Shown here piece after piece: positions 56,989 through 63,934 of a DNA stretch of 63,934 nucleotides. The stretch covers positions 1 to 63,934 of the forward strand of contig NZ_JAGGZH010000147.1 of NCBI RefSeq assembly GCF_021162145.1. Direction: 5' to 3'. Source of the stretch: Thermotoga sp. (GTDB lineage: Bacteria; Thermotogota; Thermotogae; Thermotogales; Thermotogaceae). Position 1 is the first letter of the stretch, and every line of letters starts with the position of its first letter. The notes beneath the pieces were generated by a model. That model saw nothing but the letters and a program-made list of their open reading frames with translations, was not told where the DNA came from and made no database searches. The position numbers and the translations under genes are program-made.

Positions 56989-57797
56989 CTCACCACTCCT
57001 TCAAATATTTTGAATACAATGTAGCTAACGGGTGTAACAAAGAGCAGACCATCTATCCTGTCGAGCATCCCACCATGTCCCGGCAAAGTCTTTCCCGAAT
57101 CTTTCACTCCGTAGTGTCTTTTCAAGGCAGATTCGAAGATGTCTCCAAAAGTGTCCATGACCGCCACCACGCCGGCAAAGGGAAGAAAAGTTCTGTAATC
57201 TATCACATTGACGGAAAGAATATTGCTGACGATCAACCGGTAAAGAAGTGTGTAGATCAGGACTCCAAGGAACCCTCCTATCACACCCTCCAGGCTCTTT
57301 CGAGGGCTGTAGTGTGGGGAAATTCTGGTTTTTCCAAATCTCAGACCCGTGAAATAGGCGAAAGAGTCGAACACCCAGGTAGATGTGAGAACAAGCAAAG
57401 CATTGGCAGCACCGAACTCACGGTATATAGGCAAAAAGAAGCTCAAAAAGAAAGCAACGTACACCAGTGCGATGGAAAAGACCGCCATCGTTCTGAACAC
57501 CTGAGTGGGATCTTTGTCGGTCGCCAGAGAAAAGATCACCCCGATTATGAACGCCAGGGAAAACGGTTGAACAGGGTCCTTGAAGACAAGGCCATAGAGG
57601 GCAGGATAAATTGCAAGAAGTATCACGTAGAAGAACCTTGCATCACGCTCTCTCAACTCCAGAGTGATCAACTCATAGCCTGAAAGAATCACGATGGCAG
57701 AGACAAGTCCCACCAGACTTTCATAACTCACAAAGCACAGAACAACAAACGGTGCCACAACGCTGGCCGTTATTACCCTGGTCTTCAGGTCATCCAT
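56985..57797 (-). CDS. cdsA: Phosphatidate cytidylyltransferase
   Basis: Makes CDP-diacylglycerol, or the equivalent with Thermotoga lipids; integral membrane. About 270 residues, eight or so helices. Signature at the C-terminus [20 protein letters not shown] followed by [10 protein letters not shown] is intact. T. maritima CdsA (TM1397) has a known structure (from memory). ATG 57797 is chosen (GTG 57800 possible). Overlaps uppS by 8 bp. Confidence 0.95.
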   Translation of the reverse strand: MDDLKTRVITASVVAPFVVLCFVSYESLVGLVSAIVILSGYELITLELRERDARFFYVILLAIYPALYGLVFKDPVQPFSLAFIIGVIFSLATDKDPTQVFRTMAVFSIALVYVAFFLSFFLPIYREFGAANALLVLTSTWVFDSFAYFTGLRFGKTRISPHYSPRKSLEGVIGGFLGVLIYTLLYRLIVSNILSVNVIDYRTFLPFAGVVAVMDTFGDIFESALKRHYGVKDSGKTLPGHGGMLDRIDGLLFVTPVSYIVFKIFEGVVR

Positions 57798-58491
57798 CAC
57801 TTAGACCCCCAAACCGTCTTTCCCTTCTGGAGTAGCTCTCTATCGCCCTCAAAAAATCCTTTTTCGTGAAATCCGGCCAGAGCTTTTTGGTGAAGTAGAG
57901 TTCAGAGTAAGCAGACTGCCAGAGAAGGAAGTTACTGATACGAAGTTCACCCGATGTTCTTATTATCAGATCCGGATCGGGAACATCCGGTAGATAAAGA
58001 TAGTTTCTAAACGTCTCCTCGTTGAGAACAATCTTCTTTCCCCTTTTAACGTCCCTCAGGATGGTCTCAACCGCGTCCAGAATCTCCCTTCTTCCCCCAT
58101 AATTGAACGCTATCACAAGAATCATACGGTCGAAAGAACTGGTCTTTTCTTCCACTTCGTTCCATTTCCTCACAACGCTTTCCGGAAGACCTTCTTTTTT
58201 TCCAAGGATCCTCACTCTTACTCTTTCTTTTCTGAGGAGGTCCATTTCACGGTCTATCATCTGAACGAAAAGATCCATCAAAAACTCCACTTCTTCCCTG
58301 GGGCGCTTCCAGTTCTCCGTGGAGAAAGAGTACGCTGTGAGATACTTTATTCCAAGCTCCAGTGACCACTTCACTGTGTTGTGAAGAACCTTAGCACCTC
58401 TCTGGTGCCCTTTTATTCTGGGAAGTCCTCTTTTCTTTGCCCACCTTCCGTTCCCATCCATTATGATCGCAACATGCTGGGGTATCCTCAA
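57790..58491 (-). CDS. uppS: Undecaprenyl (cis-prenyl) diphosphate synthase
   Basis: Extends farnesyl diphosphate to undecaprenyl diphosphate for cell-wall carriers. 233 residues. [21 protein letters not shown] with the catalytic Asp, [58 protein letters not shown] 58491 overlaps the frr stop (TTGA). Confidence 0.96.
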   Translation of the reverse strand: MRIPQHVAIIMDGNGRWAKKRGLPRIKGHQRGAKVLHNTVKWSLELGIKYLTAYSFSTENWKRPREEVEFLMDLFVQMIDREMDLLRKERVRVRILGKKEGLPESVVRKWNEVEEKTSSFDRMILVIAFNYGGRREILDAVETILRDVKRGKKIVLNEETFRNYLYLPDVPDPDLIIRTSGELRISNFLLWQSAYSELYFTKKLWPDFTKKDFLRAIESYSRRERRFGGLSDG

Positions 58492-59045
58492 AACTCCATA
58501 ATCTCCTCTTTTTTATTTTCGAACGCCTCGTCCAGCTTTCCGTTGAATTCATCTGTCAGTTTCTGTACCTCGTTTTCAAGCCTTCTTGCGTCATCTTCCG
58601 GAATGTTCCCTTCTTTTTGATCCTCCTTGATCTTCTTTATTATCTCCCTTCTTATGTTCCTGATGGCGATCTTCCCTTCTTCGACTATCTTCTTTGCCTT
58701 CTTGACCCACTTTTCTCTCTGCTCCGTGGTCGGAGTGGGAAATACAAGCCTGATCACATTTCCGTCGTTCACAGGATTCAGACCGAGGTCCGACGCGTTT
58801 ATAGCCTTCTCTATCAGAGGCAGAACGCTCTTATCCCAGGGTTTTATGACGAGAGTCCTTTCCTCTGAGACGGATATCGTGGCGAGCTGGTTGATGGGTG
58901 TAGGTACACCGTAGTACTCGACTTTGATCTCTTCCAGAATAGCAGGTGAAGGCTTTCCTGTCCTCATTTTTTTCAGTTCGTCCTCGATCTTTTCAAGAGT
59001 CTTTTTCATCTTTTCCTTTGCCTCTTTTATGAACGGATTCACCAT
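58488..59045 (-). CDS. frr: Ribosome recycling factor
   Basis: Splits post-termination ribosomes with EF-G. 185 residues. [34 protein letters not shown], a central beta domain, C-terminal three-helix bundle ending [19 protein letters not shown] 59045 follows AAGGAGGGG. First gene of the minus operon frr-uppS-cdsA-alaS-clamp-like; together with prfA (27030) it covers termination and recycling. Confidence 0.97.
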   Translation of the reverse strand: MVNPFIKEAKEKMKKTLEKIEDELKKMRTGKPSPAILEEIKVEYYGVPTPINQLATISVSEERTLVIKPWDKSVLPLIEKAINASDLGLNPVNDGNVIRLVFPTPTTEQREKWVKKAKKIVEEGKIAIRNIRREIIKKIKEDQKEGNIPEDDARRLENEVQKLTDEFNGKLDEAFENKKEEIMEF

Positions 59046-59196
59046 GTCTTTCCCCTCCTTTTCCAGTAAATATTCTGTTTACCTCTTCATGTGTCGTTGT
59101 ATAATATTCCCAACGTCTTCCAAAATTATAACAAATTCAGAAGCACGCCTTTGGGAACTTTCGATAAATATGCTTCACTGATTTGTAAAAATACCG

Positions 59197-59205
59197 ATGG
59201 TATAA
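59197..59205 (+). promoter_or_regulatory. Extended -10 promoter for the aminotransferase-serA pair
   Basis: TGGTATAAT (59197-59205) lies 49 nt before ATG 59254. No clear -35. The rest of 59046-59253 holds AT-rich sequence with TATAAT-like elements on both strands, probably also the frr promoter. Confidence 0.5.
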
Positions 59206-59253
59206 TTAGTTAAAAAAATAACAAGCTCTACTATCTCAGAAAGGGGGAGTTCC

Positions 59254-60408
59254 ATGGGAAAGTTCCTCAAAAAGCACTACATAATGGCACCTGGTCCAAC
59301 ACCGGTCCCAAACGATATTTTAACAGAAAGCGCAAAGGAAACAATACATCATAGGACACCTCAGTTCGTCTCCATAATGGAGGAAACTCTCGAGGACGCC
59401 AAGTACCTCTTTCAGACAAAAAACAACGTCTACGCCTTCGCTTCCACGGGAACGGGAGCCATGGAGGCCGCTGTTGCAAACCTTGTGAGTCCTGAAGATA
59501 AAGTGATTGTGGTTGTCGCTGGAAAATTCGGAGAAAGATGGAAAGAGCTCTGTCAGTCTTACGGGGCGGACATCGTTGAGATCGCGCTCGAGTGGGGAGA
59601 CGCTGTCACACCTGAACAGATAGAAGACGTTCTCAACAAAAATCCCGATGCAAAAGTTGTATTCACCACTTACAGTGAGACATCCACAGGAACGGTCATA
59701 GATCTTGAAGGAATAGCCAGAGTAACGAGAGAGAAAGATGTAGTTTTATTGACAGATGCCGTCAGTGCCCTCGGTGCTGAACCGCTGAAGATGGACGAAT
59801 GGAGTGTAGATGTTGTGGTCACCGGATCTCAAAAAGGGCTGATGCTTCCTCCCGGCCTTGCACTCATATCGCTCAACGACAAAGCGTGGGAACTTGTAGA
59901 AAAGTCGAAATCCCCGAGGTACTACTTCGACCTGAGAGCCTACAGAAAGTCCTACCCAGACAATCCATACACTCCGGCGGTCAACATGATATACATGTTG
60001 AGGAAGTCATTAAAGATGATCAAAGAGGAAGGAATAGAAAACGTCTGGGAAAGGCACAGGGTACTCGGTGAAGCGACGAGAGCAGCGGTAAAAGCCATTG
60101 GTCTGGAGCTTCTCTCCAAAAGACCCGGCAACGTGGTGACGGCCGTTAAGGTACCCCCCGGTGTGGATGGAAAGCAAATTCCCAAGATCATGAGGGACAA
60201 ATACGGCGTGACCATCGCAGGGGGCCAAGCTAAGCTCAAAGGGAAAATTTTCAGGATAGCACACTTAGGATACATGTCACCGTTCGATACCATCACAGCC
60301 ATCACCGCCCTCGAGTTTACCCTGAAAGAACTCGGATACGATTTCGAGCTCGGCTCAGGTGTGAAAGCTGCTGAAACGGTTTTCGCGAAAGAATTCGTCG
60401 GGGAGTGA
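59254..60408 (+). CDS. Class V PLP aminotransferase (serine-pyruvate / alanine-glyoxylate type)
   Basis: 384 residues. [23 protein letters not shown] start, glycine loop [19 protein letters not shown] Asp168 ([14 protein letters not shown]) and Schiff-base Lys194 ([13 protein letters not shown]). Family members transfer amino groups among serine, alanine, glyoxylate and pyruvate. With the downstream D-3-phosphoglycerate-dehydrogenase-like gene it could make or degrade serine; it is not the usual SerC. Matches TM1400 in place. Confidence 0.9.
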   Translation: MGKFLKKHYIMAPGPTPVPNDILTESAKETIHHRTPQFVSIMEETLEDAKYLFQTKNNVYAFASTGTGAMEAAVANLVSPEDKVIVVVAGKFGERWKELCQSYGADIVEIALEWGDAVTPEQIEDVLNKNPDAKVVFTTYSETSTGTVIDLEGIARVTREKDVVLLTDAVSALGAEPLKMDEWSVDVVVTGSQKGLMLPPGLALISLNDKAWELVEKSKSPRYYFDLRAYRKSYPDNPYTPAVNMIYMLRKSLKMIKEEGIENVWERHRVLGEATRAAVKAIGLELLSKRPGNVVTAVKVPPGVDGKQIPKIMRDKYGVTIAGGQAKLKGKIFRIAHLGYMSPFDTITAITALEFTLKELGYDFELGSGVKAAETVFAKEFVGE

Positions 60409-60413
60409 TGTGA

Positions 60414-61334
60414 ATGGCAAAATACAAGGTGCATGTGAACGATCCGCTTGATGAGGGAGCAACAAAACTTCTCATGGAAAAGGAAGAACTGGAAGTCACA
60501 TCAAAGCACCTGGAAAAAGAAGAGCTTTTGAGGGCGATTCCAGAGATAGACGTTCTCGTTGTGAGGAGCGCCACAAAGGTCACAGCAGACGTCATAGAAG
60601 CTGGAAAAAACTTAAAGATCATCGCAAGAGCTGGTATCGGTCTTGACAACATAGACATCCAGAAGGCAAAAGAAAGAGGAATAAAAATTCTCAATACTCC
60701 CGGAGCAAGTGCACCGTCCGTCGCAGAACTTGCGATCGGACTCATGTTAGCCTGTGCCCGCCACATAGCGAGGGCCACCATATCGTTGAAAGAAAGCAAA
60801 TGGGAAAAGAAAATGCTGAAAGGAAAAGAACTCCTCGGAAAGACACTTGGGCTCATTGGATTCGGGAATATCGGGCAGGAAGTTGCCAAAAGGGCGCTAG
60901 GATTTGGTATGAAAATCATAGCATACGACCCCGCCAGGCCCAGAACGGATCTTCCCGTTGAATACGTGGATCTGGACACGCTTTTGAAAGAAAGTGACTT
61001 CATTTCTCTCCACGTTCCTCTCACTGAGTCGACAAAGCACATAATAAACAAAGAAACCATCTCCAAAATGAAAGATGGAGTGATAATAGTCAACACGTCG
61101 CGAGGAGGAACAATCGACGAGGAGGCACTTTACAAGGCACTTGTGAGTGGAAAGGTGTACGCGGCTGGTCTTGACGTTTTCGAAGTGGAACCGCCAACCG
61201 ATGAGCTCAGAAAGAAGTTGCTCAGCCTGGACAACGTTGTAGTAACTCCACATATAGGAGCTTCCACAGCGGAAGCCCAAAAGAGAGTTGGAAAAGAACT
61301 CGTGGAGAAGATTTTCAAAGAGCTGGGAATTTGA
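60414..61334 (+). CDS. serA: D-3-phosphoglycerate dehydrogenase (short form)
   Basis: 306 residues, without a C-terminal ACT regulatory domain. NAD site GLIGFGNIGQEVAKRALGFGM, substrate Arg in VVRSATKVTADVI, catalytic Arg of NTSRGGTIDEEAL, Glu ~FEVEPP and His of TPHIGASTAEAQKRVG. Family also includes hydroxypyruvate/glyoxylate reductases, so the direction is not fixed. ATG 60414, 5 nt after the aminotransferase stop, so one operon. Ends in a terminator. Confidence 0.9.
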   Translation: MAKYKVHVNDPLDEGATKLLMEKEELEVTSKHLEKEELLRAIPEIDVLVVRSATKVTADVIEAGKNLKIIARAGIGLDNIDIQKAKERGIKILNTPGASAPSVAELAIGLMLACARHIARATISLKESKWEKKMLKGKELLGKTLGLIGFGNIGQEVAKRALGFGMKIIAYDPARPRTDLPVEYVDLDTLLKESDFISLHVPLTESTKHIINKETISKMKDGVIIVNTSRGGTIDEEALYKALVSGKVYAAGLDVFEVEPPTDELRKKLLSLDNVVVTPHIGASTAEAQKRVGKELVEKIFKELGI

Positions 61335-61461
61335 AGCCGGGGACTGTTTCCCGGCTTTTCTTCTTTCTTTTGAAAATCACCCTCGCACTTAAAGAAGTTA
61401 TCTCGAAGAAAAAGAGAACGACACAGAAAACCAAGATGAAAAAATCCTTGATCCTTTCCAT
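61315..61461 (-). CDS. Small single-pass membrane protein
   Basis: 48 residues. MERIKDF then the hydrophobic helix FILVFCVVLFFFEITSLSA, then a very basic segment (RVIFKRKKKSR). ATG 61461 is 5 nt after GGAGGGG on the minus strand, a strong ribosome site. The last 20 bp overlap serA convergently, and codons 33-43 coincide with the serA terminator. By position it would be the gene between serA and padR. Function unknown; it could be a small regulator or a membrane peptide. Confidence 0.55.
   Translation of the reverse strand: MERIKDFFILVFCVVLFFFEITSLSARVIFKRKKKSRETVPGFKFPAL
61334..61361 (+). terminator. Terminator of the aminotransferase-serA operon
   Basis: AAGCCGGG...CCCGGCTT followed by TTCTTCTTTCTTTT. 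It lies inside the coding sequence of the antisense 48-residue protein. Confidence 0.75.
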
Positions 61462-61510
61462 ATTGTCCCCTCCGTCTCTATAGATCGATCTTCCTCACTT
61501 CAGGTTCAAC

Positions 61511-61539
61511 TTGACAGATTCAAAAAAATATTCTACAAT
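61511..61539 (+). promoter_or_regulatory. padR-ABC operon promoter
   Basis: TTGACA (61511-61516), 17 nt, TACAAT (61534-61539): near-perfect sigma-70-type promoter, the best in the window. Confidence 0.8.
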
Positions 61540-61556
61540 CTGACTATGGATCTCAA

Positions 61557-61576
61557 GATATATCTAGTGATATATC
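61557..61576 (+). promoter_or_regulatory. Candidate PadR operator
   Basis: GATATATC-TAGT-GATATATC (61557-61576): two identical 8-bp self-palindromes 4 bp apart, together a perfect inverted repeat, at about +12 to +31 and just before ATG 61587. PadR-type regulators commonly bind ATGT/ACAT-type or AT-rich inverted repeats at their own promoters; autoregulation is inferred. Confidence 0.55.
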
Positions 61577-61586
61577 GGGTGATACT

Positions 61587-62030
61587 ATGAGAGGATTCAA
61601 AGGTCATCTAAAACTGCTTGTTCTGCACATCATCTCTCAAGAACCTTCGCACGGTTACTCGATAATGAAGAAGATATCTGAACTTATTGGTGCAGAGCCT
61701 CCAAGCTCCGGTGCTTTGTATCCCATACTCGCTTCACTAAAAAGAAGAAAGTTCATCGAAGAGCAAGTGGAAGGAAGAAGGAAGGTCTACAGTCTAACCA
61801 AGAAAGGAAAGAAATTCCTTTCAGAAAACGAAAAAAATCTCAAAGAGGCCCTATTAGCTGCAGAAAGATTGAAAGAGTTCTACGAACTTGGAGGAAAAGA
61901 GCTGAAGAACGTCGCTGTTCTCATCTTTAAGAACCTTTCCCACCTGAGTTCTTCTCAGAAAGATCAGTTGAAGACCACTTTAAAGGAGCTGGAAAGAAAA
62001 ATTCAACGGATCATCTACGGAGGTGAATGA
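61587..62030 (+). CDS. PadR-family transcriptional regulator
   Basis: 147 residues. Winged helix: LKLLVLHIISQEPSHGYSIMKKISELIG, SSGALYPILASLKRRKFIEEQVEGRRKVYSLTKKGKKFL, followed by a helical dimerisation tail (~85-147). Such regulators typically repress a neighbouring exporter and release on drug binding. It is directly upstream of the ABC exporter, sharing its promoter. Confidence 0.9.
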   Translation: MRGFKGHLKLLVLHIISQEPSHGYSIMKKISELIGAEPPSSGALYPILASLKRRKFIEEQVEGRRKVYSLTKKGKKFLSENEKNLKEALLAAERLKEFYELGGKELKNVAVLIFKNLSHLSSSQKDQLKTTLKELERKIQRIIYGGE

Positions 62031-62031
62031 G

Positions 62032-63009
62032 ATGGAAGACATAATCGTAGTGGAAAACCTTGTCAAAAAGTTTGGAAACTTCGAAGCAGTAAGAGGTGTC
62101 TCTTTTTCCGTCAGAAAGGGAGAGATCTTCGCGTTCCTTGGACCAAACGGTGCAGGGAAAACCACCACCATCCACATGCTCACCACCCTTCTGAAGCCAA
62201 CAAATGGGAAAGCGTGGGTTGCCGGCCACGATGTTTTGAAGGAACCCAAAGAGGTTAGGAAGAAGATTGGGATCGTTTTTCAGGATCAATCACTCGATAG
62301 AGAGCTCACGGCCTATGAGAACATGTACATTCACGGAAGGATATACGGCTACCACGGTGAGAAGCTAAAAAAGAGAATTCTCGAGCTTCTTGAATTCGTG
62401 GAGCTTTTGGAGTTCAAAGACAAACCGGTGAAGACCTTCAGTGGAGGAATGGCAAGAAGACTGGAAATAGCAAGGTCTCTGATACACGAACCGGAAGTTC
62501 TCTTTCTCGACGAACCCACAATCGGTCTCGATCCACACACAAGGGCACACATATGGGAGTATATCTCGAAAATGAAAAAAGAACACAATATGACCATATT
62601 CCTCACCACGCATTACATGGACGAGGCTGAACAGCTGGCAGACAGAGTGGCAATCATAGACCATGGAAAGATCATCGCACTCGGAAGTCCAGATGAACTG
62701 AAACAGTTGGTTGGGAAGGAAATAATCTATGTGAAGTTCTCAGATCACGTGGACTGTCTTGATGGAGACTTTATAAAGACGTGTAGAAAACTTCCAGACG
62801 AGAGATTGGAGCTGAATGTTGACAATTCCAGCAGGGCCATTCCAAAGATCTTTGAACTTGCTCAGGAGAGAGGTTTGAGAATAGAAGAGATCACCTATCA
62901 CAAACCAACGCTGAACGATGTTTTCCTGCATCTTACGGGAAGAGAGCTCAGAGAAGAAAGCTCGGAAAGCTTCTTCAAAACGGTTGCGAGAATGAGAATG
63001 AGGAGGTGA
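62032..63009 (+). CDS. ABC exporter ATPase (DrrA-type)
   Basis: 325 residues. Walker A GPNGAGKTTTIHMLTTLL (~40), Q-loop IVFQDQSLDRELTAYENM, signature FSGGMARRLEIARSL, Walker B VLFLDEPTIGLDPHTRAHI, H-loop TTHYMDEAEQLADR, and a C-terminal extension as in daunorubicin-type exporters. ATG 62032 follows GGAGGTGAATGAG. Cargo unknown: multidrug or lipid export. Confidence 0.92.
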   Translation: MEDIIVVENLVKKFGNFEAVRGVSFSVRKGEIFAFLGPNGAGKTTTIHMLTTLLKPTNGKAWVAGHDVLKEPKEVRKKIGIVFQDQSLDRELTAYENMYIHGRIYGYHGEKLKKRILELLEFVELLEFKDKPVKTFSGGMARRLEIARSLIHEPEVLFLDEPTIGLDPHTRAHIWEYISKMKKEHNMTIFLTTHYMDEAEQLADRVAIIDHGKIIALGSPDELKQLVGKEIIYVKFSDHVDCLDGDFIKTCRKLPDERLELNVDNSSRAIPKIFELAQERGLRIEEITYHKPTLNDVFLHLTGRELREESSESFFKTVARMRMRR

Positions 63010-63013
63010 GAAC

Positions 63014-63784
63014 ATGGCAGCCTTCGTGACCATGATTTACAGACAACTGGTCAGGTTTGCAAGGTCTCGATCCAGAGTGATCGGTATGATCATAAATCCC
63101 CTGATATGGCTGATTTTTTTTGGTTTGGGATGGAGTAAAGTTTTTGACAATCCTTGGGCGAAGATGATGTTCGGTGGAGTGGACTACCTCACGTATCTTG
63201 CTCCTGGTATATTCGCCATGACCATCTTCAACATGAGTTTCATCAGTGGTGTGAGCTTGATATGGGACAAACAGTTCGGTTTCTTCAAGGAAGTGCTGGT
63301 GGCACCTTCTTCAAGAAGACTAAGCATAATGGGAAGGATCGTCGGTGATGGTCTTGTCACAGTACTTCAGGGGTTCATCATCCTGTTTTTCACATACTTT
63401 CTGGCTGAGAGTTTGAAAGTCTCAGGTTTGGTTCCATCTCTGATAGTGGGGTTTCTCATGTCCATCACGATTGCAAGCTTTGGTATTACTCTTGCTCTGA
63501 AAATGGAAAGTACGGAAGGATTTCAAATGATAATGATGACCCTGATGATGCCTTTGATCTTCCTAAGTGGGGCTATGTATCCGATAGACTCTATGCCAAA
63601 CTGGATGAAAGCACTTGCCTATATAAATCCATTGACCTATGCCGTCGATGCTTCAAGAGGATATCTTGTTGGATCACATGTAATGAAGTTTTCCTTTGGA
63701 ATGGACTGGGGCGTCTTGAGTGTATTGATGGTGGTTGGTCTTATTCTCGCAACGGAAAGCTTTGAAAGGGCAAGAATCAGCTAA
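63014..63784 (+). CDS. ABC-2 type exporter permease (DrrB-type)
   Basis: 256 residues, six transmembrane helices. The ABC-2 signature region FLSGAMYPIDSMPNWMKALAYINPLTYAVDASRGYLVG near residues 187-225 is typical. Works with the ATPase 4 nt upstream. Ribosome site AGGAGGTG. Confidence 0.92.
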   Translation: MAAFVTMIYRQLVRFARSRSRVIGMIINPLIWLIFFGLGWSKVFDNPWAKMMFGGVDYLTYLAPGIFAMTIFNMSFISGVSLIWDKQFGFFKEVLVAPSSRRLSIMGRIVGDGLVTVLQGFIILFFTYFLAESLKVSGLVPSLIVGFLMSITIASFGITLALKMESTEGFQMIMMTLMMPLIFLSGAMYPIDSMPNWMKALAYINPLTYAVDASRGYLVGSHVMKFSFGMDWGVLSVLMVVGLILATESFERARIS

Positions 63785-63805
63785 GCATACACCACAAAGA
63801 AGCAA

Positions 63806-63834
63806 AAAGCAGGGGAGAATCCCCTGCTTTTTTG
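63806..63834 (+). terminator. Terminator of the padR-ABC operon
   Basis: AAAGCAGGGG-AGAAT-CCCCTGCTTT followed by TTT. It separates the exporter operon from the CRISPR array. Confidence 0.85.
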
Positions 63835-63857
63835 TTGATCGAACACGTAACTAACCC

Positions 63858-63934
63858 GTTTCCATACCTCTAAGGAAGTATTGAAACTGGGTAAAATATT
63901 GGGTAAACCACACTTTGTAATTACGTTTCCATAC
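63858..63934 (-). CRISPR. CRISPR array, first repeat, spacer and start of second repeat (continues beyond window)
   Basis: A 30-bp repeat at 63858-63887 (plus strand begins GTTTCCATACCTCTAAGG and ends TATTGAAAC), a 37-bp spacer at 63888-63924, and the first 10 bp of the next repeat at 63925-63934, identical to the start of the first. Period 67 bp. The repeat is the reverse complement of the Thermotoga repeat as usually written (GTTTCAATACTTCC...). Only 24 bp lie between the ABC terminator and the first repeat, with no leader-like AT-rich stretch. So this is probably the trailer end and the array is read leftward. The strand is inferred. Confidence 0.85.

Noticed and set aside
59206-59253. Riboswitch upstream of the aminotransferase
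   Set aside because: The leader is under 50 nt and shows no stable paired structure.
60317-61096. 259-codon minus-strand open frame over serA
   Set aside because: Shadow frame; serA is clearly coding on the plus strand.
63785-63857. CRISPR leader between the ABC permease and first repeat
   Set aside because: Only a terminator and 24 bp are present, too short for a leader; the leader is expected at the other end.

Overview
This window looks like a chromosome segment of a hyperthermophilic Thermotogales bacterium, genus Thermotoga. The CRISPR repeat at the right edge is the Thermotoga 30-mer. The gene order from rpsO-pnp to the right edge follows, from memory, the T. maritima TM1344-TM1404 block, and the proteins look Thermotoga-like but not identical to strain MSB8; a neapolitana-like species fits. 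Genes are packed tightly. Most neighbours overlap by 4-50 bp, GGAGG-type ribosome sites are strong, TTG and GTG starts are common, and all five tRNA genes encode CCA.

Layout. 3-2948 (+): phosphodiesterase, YkuK-like protein, PurH-like protein and ComF. 2941-4790 (-): nitroreductase and glycerate kinase. 4821-6385: a small secreted protein, a broken diguanylate cyclase and a decayed transposase. This stretch appears to be a rearrangement scar, because the genes to its left belong (from memory) to the TM158x region of MSB8. 6386-11705 (+): tRNA-Gly, rpsO, pnp, an M16 protease and guaB. 11696-20078 (-): one ten-gene operon read rtcB, rseC-like, DRTGG, CBS-ATPase, DRTGG, PHP, gltX, hydrolase, AI-2E-type permease, TPR protein. 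20139-29207 (+): Mut7-C protein, histidine kinase, response regulator, ileS, pilT-like, prfA, flgB, flgC, fliE. 29188-29697 (-): tRNA-Leu and a cyclophilin-like protein. 29819-34702 (+): sufCBDSU. 34680-35666 (-): a secreted phospholipase C/P1-nuclease-like protein. 35715-47794 (+): histidine phosphatase, tRNA-Cys, potDABC, serS, rsmE, Nudix, ispE, apt, pgi, coaE, rsmD-like and a methyltransferase. 47804-49088: divergent tRNA-Val and tRNA-Leu genes and a flippase-like membrane protein. 49167-53379 (+): clpC, DUF1844, ispD, hslO. 53335-59045 (-): frr, uppS, cdsA, alaS and a sliding-clamp-like protein. 59254-61334 (+): an aminotransferase and a serA-type dehydrogenase. 61315-63784: a 48-residue membrane protein (-), then padR and a two-gene ABC exporter (+). 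A CRISPR array starts at 63858.

Most of the window is core metabolism and translation: three aminoacyl-tRNA synthetases plus SerRS, RF1, RRF, S15 and PNPase; isoprenoid and lipid steps IspD, IspE, UppS and CdsA; and SUF iron-sulfur assembly. The less understood parts are the DRTGG/CBS-ATPase/PHP module, the sliding-clamp-like and PurH-like orphans, an RF1 gene that appears to start with ATT, and the decayed junction near 5-6 kb.
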